From Aquimarina sp. Aq107 (GTDB taxonomy: Bacteria; Bacteroidota; Bacteroidia; Flavobacteriales; Flavobacteriaceae), in assembly GCF_943733665.1 (NCBI RefSeq), contig NZ_OX030782.1, positions 5,318,501 to 5,382,500 on the forward strand: a DNA stretch of 64,000 nt, in the 5' to 3' direction. The translations under genes were made by a program, and so were the position numbers. Below the pieces are notes generated by a model that saw nothing but the letters and a program-made list of their open reading frames with translations, searched no databases and was not told where the DNA came from. This document shows, piece after piece, positions 34,219 to 42,690 of the stretch; within the stretch, counting starts at the first letter, position 1, and each line of letters opens with the position of its first letter.

Positions 34219-34932
34219 ATGTCTAAGCCATTTCGTTTTAAACAGTTTATTGTGCATCAGGATAGGTGTGCTATGAAAATAGGAACTGATGCTGTTTTAT
34301 TAGGATCTTGGGTTCCTGTATCGGATAATGTTTCTTCCATCCTTGATGTAGGAACAGGAACCGGTGTAATTGCCTTGATAATGGCTCAGCGTTCTTATGC
34401 GGAGATTATAGATGCAGTGGAGATTGATGCTGCTGCCTATGAGCAATCGGTGGAAAACTTCGAAGCTTCTGATTGGGGTGATCGTTTATTTTGCTATCAC
34501 GCTTCTTTTCAGGAATTCTTTCAAGAGATTGATGATAAATATGATTTATTAATTAGTAACCCTCCATTTTATACTGATACGTATAAAACCGAAGATGCTA
34601 CTCGTGATGTAGCTAGGTTTGAGGATGCGTTACCTTTTGAACATCTTTTTATAGGAGCTTCGCACTTACTTTCTGAAAAAGGTAAGTTTGCAGTTGTACT
34701 GCCTTTTAAAGAAGAAAATAACGCCATAAAGATCGCTAAAAGTGCAGGATTGTTTCCGGAAAAGATAACTAGGGTTCAGGGAAATCCTTCTTCTGAAATT
34801 AAGAGAAGTTTGTTGTTGTTTGGTTTTGATCAGGTTGAAATCGAAAAGGATGAGCTAATTATTGAAACTGGTAGGCATCAGTATACTCCTGAGTATATAG
34901 AGTTAACTAAAGATTTTTATTTAAAAATGTAA
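34219..34932 (+). CDS. trmN6: tRNA1(Val) (adenine(37)-N6)-methyltransferase
   Basis: A 237-residue SAM-dependent N6-adenine methyltransferase (YfiC/TrmN6 type). Motif I is LDVGTGTGVIALIMAQR near residues 41-57 and the catalytic NPPFY motif is at about 114-118. It modifies A37 of tRNA-Val. It follows rimM after 3 bases, and its transcript ends in the strong hairpin at 34936. Confidence 0.9.
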   Translation: MSKPFRFKQFIVHQDRCAMKIGTDAVLLGSWVPVSDNVSSILDVGTGTGVIALIMAQRSYAEIIDAVEIDAAAYEQSVENFEASDWGDRLFCYHASFQEFFQEIDDKYDLLISNPPFYTDTYKTEDATRDVARFEDALPFEHLFIGASHLLSEKGKFAVVLPFKEENNAIKIAKSAGLFPEKITRVQGNPSSEIKRSLLLFGFDQVEIEKDELIIETGRHQYTPEYIELTKDFYLKM

Positions 34933-34935
34933 ATA

Positions 34936-34967
34936 AAAAAGAGGAGCTATAAATAACTCCTCTTTTT
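34936..34967 (+). terminator. Terminator of the rpsP operon
   Basis: AAAAAGAGGAG and CTCCTCTTTTT form an 11-bp stem with a 10-base loop directly after trmN6. Confidence 0.9.
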
Positions 34968-35039
34968 CCAAATTCAATCACTCTACGAAGTTTAGTCTAT
35001 ATCTCTATAAACAAACACTCTTAAAGATTTTTAATACGG

Positions 35040-35351
35040 TTAGCTCTTACCAATCCAGTTTCCTTCAGCATCACACAGTACTTCAACTGTTTCACCGTCT
35101 TCTTTAGTAAGTTCTAATTTAAACTCAGATGCATCTTCTTTTGCAGCGGCTTTGCTTATGGTTGCACCAGCAAAATCTTTTGCTACAGCGTCAAGTACTG
35201 GTTGAGGTAAATTTTCAACAGCTAATTCAATATATTTTTCTTGAGTAATAACTTCTACAGTTTCATCAGCAGATGTTTCCTGAGCATTTATATTCTGAGT
35301 TCCTAATAAAAGTCCAAAAGCTAATACTGGTAATACAAATAAATTTTTCAT
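35040..35351 (-). CDS. Small secreted PepSY-like protein
   Basis: A 103-residue protein with a signal peptide cleaved near INAQ (about residue 24). The remainder LPQPVLDAVAKDFAGATISKAAAKEDASEFKLELTKEDGETVEVLCDAEGNWI has the helix-strand-strand pattern of the PepSY-like (BLIP-like) fold common in Bacteroidota periplasmic proteins. Such proteins are thought to act as inhibitors or binding modules. It stands alone, convergent with the rpsP operon. The role is unknown. Confidence 0.7.
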   Translation of the reverse strand: MKNLFVLPVLAFGLLLGTQNINAQETSADETVEVITQEKYIELAVENLPQPVLDAVAKDFAGATISKAAAKEDASEFKLELTKEDGETVEVLCDAEGNWIGKS

Positions 35352-35742
35352 TTTGTTTTTAGGTTTTAATTATTCTTTATTTCGATGATTAGTTAATTGG
35401 AATAATTATGCCAGACGATGTTTTTAAACGGTTTTGAATTTAAAACACTGATAAACAGTATTTTAAATAAAACATTAATAATGTTAAGGGTATCTAAAAT
35501 GTGTAGAAATAAGGTGAGGAATGCGGAAATTTGCATCAAATTATATGGGTTTTATGTCTGTATGGGACTTTTTATATTCAGTATACCTGTATTTAAATTC
35601 TAACTATTAATTATCCTCAGCGTTTTATAATATATTTTAAGAAGTCAAAAAAAATTGGTTGCTCTTTTTTCATTAATTACATTTGTTAGCGGTTTAATAA
35701 CCATAATTTTGAAAATAGTATAAAATATAAATATAAAATATA
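35352..35742. other. Divergent intergenic region with acyl-CoA dehydrogenase promoter
   Basis: These 391 bases hold the promoter at 35682-35711. A 60-codon ORF at 35418-35603 has no family features and is not called. No other structure is recognised. Confidence 0.55.
35682..35711 (+). promoter_or_regulatory. Promoter of the glutaryl-CoA dehydrogenase gene
   Basis: TTTG (35682-35685), 18-base spacer and TAATTTTG (35704-35711) fit the Bacteroidota consensus well; it is 31 bases before the ATG. Confidence 0.75.
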
Positions 35743-36921
35743 ATGAAGCCCGATCTTTTTGAAGCACCAGACTATTATAATTTAGATGAACTTTTGACAG
35801 ACGAACATAAATTGGTTCGTGATGCAGCTCGCAGTTGGGTAAAACGAGATGTGTCTCCGATTATAGAAGAATATGCGCAACGTGCAGAATTTCCTAATCA
35901 AATTATTAAGGGGTTAGCAGAAATAGGAGCTTTTGGGCCTTATATTCCAGAAAAATATGGTGGTGCAGGATTAGATCAGATTAGTTATGGCTTAATTATG
36001 CAGGAAATAGAGCGAGGAGATTCTGGAGTGCGTTCTACCGCATCAGTACAATCTTCATTAGTAATGTATCCAATTTGGAAATATGGAACTGAAGAACAAC
36101 GAAATAAATACCTTCCTAAGTTAGCATCCGGAGAATTTATGGGATGCTTTGGTCTTACCGAACCTGATCATGGATCTAATCCAGGCGGGATGACGACTAA
36201 TTTTAAAGATAAGGGAGATCATTATTTATTAAATGGAGCTAAGCTATGGATATCAAATGCTCCTTTTGCAGATATTGCTGTAGTTTGGGCAAAGAATGAA
36301 GAAGGAAGAGTTCATGGACTTGTTGTAGAAAGAGGTATGGAAGGCTTTTCTACACCAGAAACACATAATAAATGGTCATTACGTGCATCCGCAACCGGAG
36401 AGCTTATTTTTGATAATGTAAAAGTGCCTAAAGAGAACTTATTGCCAGGAAAAAGTGGATTAGGAGCTCCACTAGGTTGTTTAGATTCTGCGCGTTTTGG
36501 GATCGCTTGGGGTGCAATAGGAGCCGCTATGGATTGTTATGATACTGCATTACGTTATTCTAAAGAAAGAATTCAGTTTGATAAACCAATTGGAGGGACT
36601 CAGTTACAGCAAAAGAAATTGGCAGAAATGATTACTGAAATTACTAAAGCACAGTTACTAGCTTGGCGATTAGGGGTTTTAAGAGAAGAAGGAAAAGCCA
36701 CCTCTGCACAAATCTCTATGGCAAAGAGAAATAATGTCGATATGGCGATAAAAATAGCACGTGAAGCTCGACAAATTCTTGGAGGAATGGGGATTACAGG
36801 AGAATATAGTATTATGAGACATATGATGAATCTAGAAAGTGTGATTACTTATGAAGGTACTCATGATATTCACCTTTTGATAACTGGTATGGATATAACA
36901 GGGATTGCAGCTTTTAAATAA
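35743..36921 (+). CDS. Acyl-CoA dehydrogenase, probable glutaryl-CoA dehydrogenase
   Basis: A 392-residue flavoenzyme. The three acyl-CoA dehydrogenase domains are complete; FGLTEPDHGSNPGGMTT is the FAD/substrate signature and E371 in ITYEGTHDIH is the catalytic base. The substrate loop RSTASVQSSLVMYPI and LRASATGELIFDNVKVP match glutaryl-CoA dehydrogenases, which turn glutaryl-CoA into crotonyl-CoA in lysine and tryptophan breakdown. Specific residues for glutaryl-CoA were judged by recall, so general acyl-CoA dehydrogenase remains possible. Confidence 0.85.
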   Translation: MKPDLFEAPDYYNLDELLTDEHKLVRDAARSWVKRDVSPIIEEYAQRAEFPNQIIKGLAEIGAFGPYIPEKYGGAGLDQISYGLIMQEIERGDSGVRSTASVQSSLVMYPIWKYGTEEQRNKYLPKLASGEFMGCFGLTEPDHGSNPGGMTTNFKDKGDHYLLNGAKLWISNAPFADIAVVWAKNEEGRVHGLVVERGMEGFSTPETHNKWSLRASATGELIFDNVKVPKENLLPGKSGLGAPLGCLDSARFGIAWGAIGAAMDCYDTALRYSKERIQFDKPIGGTQLQQKKLAEMITEITKAQLLAWRLGVLREEGKATSAQISMAKRNNVDMAIKIAREARQILGGMGITGEYSIMRHMMNLESVITYEGTHDIHLLITGMDITGIAAFK

Positions 36922-36975
36922 TTAATAATTTAAAGAAAACACAAATATCTTGAATAGTAAGATGTTTTGTGCTAA

Positions 36976-36983
36976 TATTTTTG
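36976..36983 (+). promoter_or_regulatory. Candidate -7 box of the GDPD operon
   Basis: TATTTTTG matches TAnnTTTG and is 24 bases before the ATG at 37008. A TTG about 21 bases upstream could serve as -33 element. Confidence 0.45.
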
Positions 36984-37007
36984 TGGTTTAGAAAACAGTT
37001 TTTAATT

Positions 37008-37685
37008 ATGAAGATAATTGGACATCGTGGAGCAGCTGGATTAGTTGCGGAAAACACAGTAGAGTCGATAGCTGAGGCTTTTAAATATGATGTTAAGGGA
37101 ATTGAAATTGACATTCATAAATGTAAATCAGGAGAGCTTGTTGTGATCCATGACGAAACCTTAGAGAGAACAACACATGGTAAAGGGAAAGTTTCGGAAT
37201 TTACGTTACAGGAATTGAAAAAATATAGAACAAAAGAAGGGTATAGAATTCCAACACTTAATGAGGTGCTAGATTTTATAAACGCCAAATGTATACTTAA
37301 TATTGAGCTAAAAGGAATTGGAACTGCTGGTCCAGTCATGGAGCTTTTAGAACGACGAATCAAAGATTCAGATTGGGATTATGATGATTTTATCTTGTCT
37401 AGTTTTGATCATTCTCAGCTGTTTCAGATAAAATCGAAAACTTCCAAGTTTAAATTAGGGGTTTTGACGGAAAAAAATATTCCATCAATACTTAAGGTTG
37501 CAGAAGTACTAGAAGCATTTTCTGTCCATCCACCAATACTTTCTTTACAAAAAGAAGAAGTCACTTCAGCAAAGAACAATGGGTTTAAAGTGTATACATG
37601 GACCGTAAATGATTCGTCTAAGATAAAGTCGTCAAAAACTTGGAAGGTTGATGGTATCATTACAGATTTCCCTAATTTTGCTTAA
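37008..37685 (+). CDS. Glycerophosphodiester phosphodiesterase family protein
   Basis: A 225-residue TIM-barrel enzyme without signal peptide. Catalytic and calcium residues are visible: GHRGAAGLVAENT (H), IEIDIHKCKSGELVVIHDETLERTT (E, D, H), and LNIELKG. It releases alcohols from glycerophosphodiesters. The start chosen (ATG at 37008, MKIIGHRG) replaces a longer GTG frame that would only add a hydrophobic extension. It shares one base with the next gene (stop TAA / start ATG), so the two are coupled. Confidence 0.9.
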   Translation: MKIIGHRGAAGLVAENTVESIAEAFKYDVKGIEIDIHKCKSGELVVIHDETLERTTHGKGKVSEFTLQELKKYRTKEGYRIPTLNEVLDFINAKCILNIELKGIGTAGPVMELLERRIKDSDWDYDDFILSSFDHSQLFQIKSKTSKFKLGVLTEKNIPSILKVAEVLEAFSVHPPILSLQKEEVTSAKNNGFKVYTWTVNDSSKIKSSKTWKVDGIITDFPNFA

Positions 37686-38893
37686 TGCAATATGATTTCT
37701 TAATAATTGGTGGAGGTGCCGCAGGGTTTTTTACAGCTATAAATGTGGCAGAAAAGAATCCTAAGCTTAAGATAGGGATTCTAGAAAGAGGGAAAGAGGT
37801 CTTATCCAAAGTAAGAATTTCGGGAGGAGGGAGATGTAATGTTACTCATGCAGAGTTTGTTCCGGATGAATTAAGTAAGAATTACCCTAGAGGAGAGAAA
37901 GAACTTATAGGTCCTTTTCATACTTTTATGACTGGTGATACTATGGAATGGTTTAGTAGTCGTGGAGTAGAATTAAAAATAGAAGACGATGGAAGAATTT
38001 TTCCTGTTTCTGATTCTTCACAGACTATTATTGATTGCTTCCTTTCAGAAGCAAAAAAACTTGGTATTGAAGTTTTAAAAAATCATGTGGTCAAAAACTT
38101 TCATAAGGAAGAAGAAATTTGGAAGGTAATTACGAATCAAGGTGATTTTGAAGCTAAAAAATTAATGTTAGCTACCGGAAGCAATCCTAAGATATGGACA
38201 AAACTTAATGAGTTAGATCTTAAAACTATTGATGCCGTCCCATCATTATTTACATTTAATATAAAAGATAGTAGAATTAAAGAATTGCCAGGAATCGCTA
38301 CAGAAGCTTCGGTTGCAGTAAAGAATTCCAAATTGACTAGTGATGGTCCTCTGCTTATTACGCATTGGGGTATGAGTGGTCCCGCTATACTTAAATTATC
38401 TGCTTGGGGCGCGGTAGAGTTGAATTCCTATCAATATAATTTTGAGATTATTGTTAATTGGCTACAGGATTATACTAAAGAAGAGGTGGTAGATATACTA
38501 AAGTCACTAAAAAATAAAAATCCTAAGCAACAGGTTTTTAAATATGCTCAATTTGAATTACCAAAAAGGTTATGGCAGAGCTTAGTTCTAGCGTCTGGGA
38601 TACATAATACTACTCGATGGGCAGATATTAATAAATCTCAATTATTTAAATTATCAGAAGAATTGACTCAAGGAATTTTTAAGGTCAAAGGGAAGAGTAC
38701 CTTTAAAGAAGAGTTTGTTACTGCTGGAGGAATTGATCTTAAGGAGATTAATTTTAAAACTTTTGAAAGTAAGAAATATAAGAATCTATACTTCGCCGGA
38801 GAAATATTAAATATTGACGCAATTACAGGAGGGTTTAATTTTCAGAATGCCTGGACAGGTGCGTATATTGCTGCTCAAGCTATTATATCTTAA
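37685..38893 (+). CDS. BaiN/HI0933-like NAD(P)/FAD-dependent oxidoreductase
   Basis: A 402-residue flavoprotein. It has the Rossmann motif IIGGGAAGFFTAIN at the start, the family signature KVRISGGGRCNVTHA, and the C-terminal ITAGGIDLKEI and GEILNIDAITGGFNFQNAWTGAYIAA. This HI0933/BaiN family is widespread; most members have no known substrate. It overlaps the GDPD stop by one base and is 2 bases before the DUF1697 gene, an operon. Confidence 0.9.
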   Translation: MQYDFLIIGGGAAGFFTAINVAEKNPKLKIGILERGKEVLSKVRISGGGRCNVTHAEFVPDELSKNYPRGEKELIGPFHTFMTGDTMEWFSSRGVELKIEDDGRIFPVSDSSQTIIDCFLSEAKKLGIEVLKNHVVKNFHKEEEIWKVITNQGDFEAKKLMLATGSNPKIWTKLNELDLKTIDAVPSLFTFNIKDSRIKELPGIATEASVAVKNSKLTSDGPLLITHWGMSGPAILKLSAWGAVELNSYQYNFEIIVNWLQDYTKEEVVDILKSLKNKNPKQQVFKYAQFELPKRLWQSLVLASGIHNTTRWADINKSQLFKLSEELTQGIFKVKGKSTFKEEFVTAGGIDLKEINFKTFESKKYKNLYFAGEILNIDAITGGFNFQNAWTGAYIAAQAIIS

Positions 38894-38895
38894 AT

Positions 38896-39453
38896 ATGAA
38901 TACATATATAGTCTTATTGAGAGGAATTAATGTTGGAGGTCATAAAAAGATTAAAATGGCCGATCTTAAACAACTTTTTTTAAGCTTAGAATTTACCTCG
39001 GTGGTTACATATATCCAAAGTGGTAATGTTTCTGTTCAACATAGTTCAGAAGATATTCGATCGTTAGAAATGAGAATTAGAGTTGGTATTGAGGAGCGGT
39101 TTGGTTTTGATGTCCCTGTTTTGATGATTACTTATGAAAAATTAGATAAGATACTTAAGAATAATCCATTTATTGATAAAATAAAAGATGATGAGCTTGA
39201 AAGTAAAAAAATGTATTTTATGTTACTATATGATCATCCGGATATAAAAGTTGCGGAAGAACTGTCTTTAGTTTCTTTTGCTCCAGAAGAGTTTAGTATA
39301 ACCAAAGATGTAGTCTATTTATTCGCTGCAAATGGTTATGGTAAAACAAAGCTTCATAGTAATTTCTTTGAAAAGAAACTAAAGTGTCAAGCTACAGCTA
39401 GAAACCTTAAAACAATGAATAAATTATTGGAATTAAGTTCTTTACCTAAATAG
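38896..39453 (+). CDS. DUF1697 domain-containing protein
   Basis: A 185-residue protein with the DUF1697 pattern: YIVLLRGINVGGHKKIKMADLK at the start, YIQSGNVSV, and TARNLKTMNKLLEL at the end. The family is uncharacterised and cytosolic. It lies two bases after the BaiN-like gene and probably shares its transcript. Confidence 0.9.
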   Translation: MNTYIVLLRGINVGGHKKIKMADLKQLFLSLEFTSVVTYIQSGNVSVQHSSEDIRSLEMRIRVGIEERFGFDVPVLMITYEKLDKILKNNPFIDKIKDDELESKKMYFMLLYDHPDIKVAEELSLVSFAPEEFSITKDVVYLFAANGYGKTKLHSNFFEKKLKCQATARNLKTMNKLLELSSLPK

Positions 39454-39527
39454 GTTGTATAAATACTTCTCGGAAATCTGTGTAAATTTTCGTATATTAA
39501 AAAGGTTTAACCATTACCTTATACACT

Positions 39528-40310
39528 ATGAAAAAAATTACACTAATACTTATTATCGTTTTTATCTATAATAACGCATATGTTGCTCATGCGAATGACA
39601 AAGAACCTATAAAAAAATTATTGATGGATTATATCAATAAGATTAATGATTTAGAAAGAGGAGCAAAAAAAAATAGTGTTTTATATCTATTTGATGAGAA
39701 ATATAGTGGAAATACAGTTTATGTTAATCTATCAGGAGCTTTGGTCAGAAAAGATTATGATAAAAAGAATATTTCTTCGCAATTGGATGATATCATTAAT
39801 GATGATAATTATAGTTTTAAACTTACACTAGATAAAGTTGTTTTTCAAAACCAAAAAGAGAATGCAGGAATCATTTCTGCAGTGGTTAATTTTGAGTCAT
39901 TTATAGATAAGAAATTAGCAGAGAGGGGAACCATGTTGATGGACTTGGTGGGTGTAAAGGTTAATGAGAGGTGGAGGATTGTTCAAAATAATATGGTGAG
40001 GGTTTCAGAAGCAAAAGATATAGGAGAGTGTGTTTGTTATATGTATGGAAATGGAGACACTAAATTTGTTACAGAAGTTTATTTTCCTGCAGGATTAGAA
40101 TACGATCAAAAATTGGAGTCTTTTCAGATTACTAAAAAGGATGGAGTAAGAGTTATTAAATCGCATAGTGATGAATTTTCTTGGAAAGGAAACGGAGGTG
40201 TCTATTATAAAGGTAAATCTATAGGAAAGACAAAAGAGCCCAAAAAAGCCATACAAGCAGCGGTCAAAAAATTATATAAAGATTCCTGCGTAGATGTAAT
40301 ATTTAATTAG
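39528..40310 (+). CDS. Secreted protein of unknown function
   Basis: A 260-residue protein with a signal peptide (hydrophobic 3-19, cut near AHAND). Residues 25-160 look like an NTF2/SnoaL-type cone: a helix KKLLMDYINKINDLERG and antiparallel strands with VKVNERWRIVQNNMVRVSE. The C-terminal 100 residues, with GECVCYMYGNGDTKF, are not recognised. The conserved-looking GGVYYKGKSIGKTKEPKKA region is basic. It ends just before an unusually long terminator. Confidence 0.65.
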   Translation: MKKITLILIIVFIYNNAYVAHANDKEPIKKLLMDYINKINDLERGAKKNSVLYLFDEKYSGNTVYVNLSGALVRKDYDKKNISSQLDDIINDDNYSFKLTLDKVVFQNQKENAGIISAVVNFESFIDKKLAERGTMLMDLVGVKVNERWRIVQNNMVRVSEAKDIGECVCYMYGNGDTKFVTEVYFPAGLEYDQKLESFQITKKDGVRVIKSHSDEFSWKGNGGVYYKGKSIGKTKEPKKAIQAAVKKLYKDSCVDVIFN

Positions 40311-40324
40311 GCTAGCTCAAATAT

Positions 40325-40390
40325 AATACAACAATAATAAAAGTATCCTATCGATATATGTCTGTAGGATACTTTTATTATTGTTGTATT
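40325..40390. terminator. Bidirectional terminator with a 26-bp perfect stem
   Basis: Positions 40325-40350 and 40365-40390 are exact reverse complements over 26 bases, with a 14-base loop. The centre holds AAAGTATCCTA/TAGGATACTTT and the outer part is AT-rich. It lies between convergent genes (stop codons at 40310 and 40399) and can end both transcripts. Confidence 0.9.
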
Positions 40391-40398
40391 TTTTAAAA

Positions 40399-40956
40399 TT
40401 AATCTCTAAGAAACCCTTTCCAGGATATTTCTATTGCTTGATTAATATGTTTATCTAATAATTTCACTTTTTCATTTTCGTGAATTTTTACTAGGGATAC
40501 GACATTTCCAAAAAACAATTCTTCCATAACCATGGAGTTATATGATTTGAATACTTTTTGCCGAATACCTGATTTAAAATAATTCTCGATCTCCCCGTAA
40601 TATTGTCTCGCTTTATCTTTTAAGGATTGAGGGATTTCTGGAGATCTTGCAATCTGTTCAGAAAACACAAAAGCTAATGGGTTGTTCACGAAATAATGAA
40701 ATAGATTAAGCCACATAATTGAAAACTGCTTTTTAATATCGTCCTCAGGGACATTACGCATAACAACAGTTCCAAAATCTTGAGTAAGCATTAAATAGAG
40801 TTCTGTAATAATTTCCTCTTTATTCTTAAAATGGTGATATACAGTTCCATTGGCAACACCAGATTCTTTAATAATTTGCGAAAGAGAAGTTGCCCGTATT
40901 CCTTGTTTTGTGATTAATTCTAAAGTTGTCTGTAAGACAATTGACTTTTTGTTCAT
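40399..40956 (-). CDS. TetR family transcriptional regulator
   Basis: A 185-residue regulator. The N-terminal HTH is TSLSQIIKESGVANGTVYHHFKNKEEII (about residues 24-51), typical of TetR; the helical C-terminal ligand domain is not recognisable further. It lies 27 bases after tspO on the same strand, so it probably controls that operon. The ligand is unknown. Confidence 0.92.
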   Translation of the reverse strand: MNKKSIVLQTTLELITKQGIRATSLSQIIKESGVANGTVYHHFKNKEEIITELYLMLTQDFGTVVMRNVPEDDIKKQFSIMWLNLFHYFVNNPLAFVFSEQIARSPEIPQSLKDKARQYYGEIENYFKSGIRQKVFKSYNSMVMEELFFGNVVSLVKIHENEKVKLLDKHINQAIEISWKGFLRD

Positions 40957-40983
40957 AAAAATTTTTATTCCTTCATTCTTGGT

Positions 40984-41457
40984 TTAGTTAAGTTGCCAAA
41001 TAGCAAAATTCAATGCAGTTGCATAAGCAACCCATATCAAGTAAGGGATAAGTAGGTAAGCGGCTGTTGAGTTAACAACTTTAAACCACCTGATTGTAAA
41101 CAATAAAAGGATAAACAGGGCAAGTATATCCACAAGTGCAATCAATGGATTACGTAATCCAAAGAAAAAAATGGACCACGCAGCATTGAGTAAAAGTTGA
41201 AACCCAAAATGATATAACGCAGTTTTTACCCATTTATGATAAAAACCTTTACTCCAAACAATTCCGGCAGCAATTCCCATCATAATATATAGGACTGTCC
41301 ATACTGGAGCAAAGAGCCAATTTGGGGGCGTAAAGGAAGGTTTTTGCAGTCCTGGATACCAAGTGGTAATCGATGTTTGCGTAGCAATACTACTCAAAAA
41401 ACCAATTACTAAGCATAACAAAACGGCAATACCAATACGCAGTATTTTTTTTTTCAT
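40984..41457 (-). CDS. tspO: TspO/MBR family tryptophan-rich sensory protein
   Basis: A 157-residue membrane protein with five transmembrane helices. Family marks are WYPGLQKPSFTPPNWLFAPVWTVLYIMMGIA and LLNAAWSIFFFGLRNP, and the C-terminal IPYLIWVAYATALNFAIWQLN. TspO binds porphyrins and steroid-like molecules and is linked to oxidative and envelope stress. It shares a transcript with the TetR gene and is divergent from mvaD. Confidence 0.93.
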   Translation of the reverse strand: MKKKILRIGIAVLLCLVIGFLSSIATQTSITTWYPGLQKPSFTPPNWLFAPVWTVLYIMMGIAAGIVWSKGFYHKWVKTALYHFGFQLLLNAAWSIFFFGLRNPLIALVDILALFILLLFTIRWFKVVNSTAAYLLIPYLIWVAYATALNFAIWQLN

Positions 41458-41529
41458 TCGAATTAGTTAGTTAAATACTAAAATAGCAATTTATTTTTAC
41501 TAGCTTACTTTTAAAAGCATATAACAACT

Positions 41530-41537
41530 TATCTTTG
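41530..41537 (+). promoter_or_regulatory. -7 box of the mvaD operon
   Basis: TATCTTTG matches TAnnTTTG and is 20 bases before the mvaD ATG; the same octamer TATCTTTG occurs before the pseudouridine synthase gene (46400-46407). Confidence 0.6.
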
Positions 41538-41557
41538 CCAAAATTATTTTTTACGTT

Positions 41558-42643
41558 ATGGGTGATTATAGTCAGTTTGTCACTAAAATATCTTCTGTAG
41601 TTCTTGATAAAGGATCTATTTCTTGTACATCACCGAGTAATATTGCCTTAGTGAAATATTGGGGAAAACGACCAGTGCAATTACCAGAAAATCCTTCTAT
41701 AAGTTTTACGTTAGATACTTGTAAAACGAAGACTGTATTAAGATATGAAAAGTTAGAAAGTATTTCTGAAAATTTCCAGTTTGAATTATTTTTTGAGGGA
41801 AAACCCAAGCCAGATTTTAAACCAAAAATTCAAAGTTTTTTTCAAAGAATAATTACTTATGTTCCCTTTCTTAAACAGTATAAATTTATAATAGAAACGA
41901 GTAATACATTTCCTCATAGTAGTGGAATAGCTTCTTCTGCAAGTGGGATGAGTGCTTTGGCATATTGTTTAATGCAGTTAGAAAAGCAGTTAAACCCTGA
42001 AATGACTAAAGAAGAGTTTGTTCAGAAAACTTCCTTTTTATCTAGATTAGGTTCAGGAAGTGCTAGTAGAAGTATAGAAGGGCCGATTACAGTTTGGGGA
42101 GCGCATAAAAATGTAGAAGGAAGTAATGATGCATATGCGGTAAAATTTCCTTACACTATTCACCAAAATTTTAAGAATTATCAAGATACTATTCTTCTTG
42201 TCGATAAAGGAGAAAAACAAGTGAGTAGTTCTGTCGGTCATGATTTAATGCACGGTCACCCTTTTTCGTCTGAAAGATTTAAGCAAGCAAACGAAAATAT
42301 TGATAAACTTAAAAGTATTTTAATTTCTGGAGACTTGGATAAGTTTATTGAAGTAGTGGAAAATGAAGCATTGACCTTGCATGCAATGATGATGACTTCT
42401 TTACCTTATTTTATTCTTATGAAACCTAATACATTGTCTGTTATTAATAGGATTTGGGAATATAGAAAAGAGACAGGATCTAAAATTTGTTTTACTTTAG
42501 ATGCTGGAGCTAATGTTCATATATTATATCCAGATTCGGAGAAGGAACAGGTAATTGACTTCATTAAGAGAGAGTTAGTTGTATATTGTGAGAAAGGACA
42601 GTATATTTGCGACAAAATAGGATTAGGTGCTAAATTGTTGTAA
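41558..42643 (+). CDS. mvaD: Diphosphomevalonate decarboxylase
   Basis: A 361-residue GHMP-superfamily enzyme that makes isopentenyl diphosphate from diphosphomevalonate with ATP. The marks are SPSNIALVKYWGKR near the start, the ATP loop FPHSSGIASSASGMSALAYC (about 130-149) and LGSGSASRSIEGPI; the catalytic Asp is in CFTLDAGANVHILYP. It heads the operon mvaD - mevalonate kinase - UbiA prenyltransferase. Confidence 0.95.
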   Translation: MGDYSQFVTKISSVVLDKGSISCTSPSNIALVKYWGKRPVQLPENPSISFTLDTCKTKTVLRYEKLESISENFQFELFFEGKPKPDFKPKIQSFFQRIITYVPFLKQYKFIIETSNTFPHSSGIASSASGMSALAYCLMQLEKQLNPEMTKEEFVQKTSFLSRLGSGSASRSIEGPITVWGAHKNVEGSNDAYAVKFPYTIHQNFKNYQDTILLVDKGEKQVSSSVGHDLMHGHPFSSERFKQANENIDKLKSILISGDLDKFIEVVENEALTLHAMMMTSLPYFILMKPNTLSVINRIWEYRKETGSKICFTLDAGANVHILYPDSEKEQVIDFIKRELVVYCEKGQYICDKIGLGAKLL

Positions 42644-42690
42644 CTTTATCCTAATTAGTTAGACAAATTGGATAAAAGGAATACGAACAG

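Noticed and set aside
35418..35603. 60-codon open frame upstream of the acyl-CoA dehydrogenase gene
   Set aside because: No family features and it lies in front of the promoter of the next gene; likely chance.
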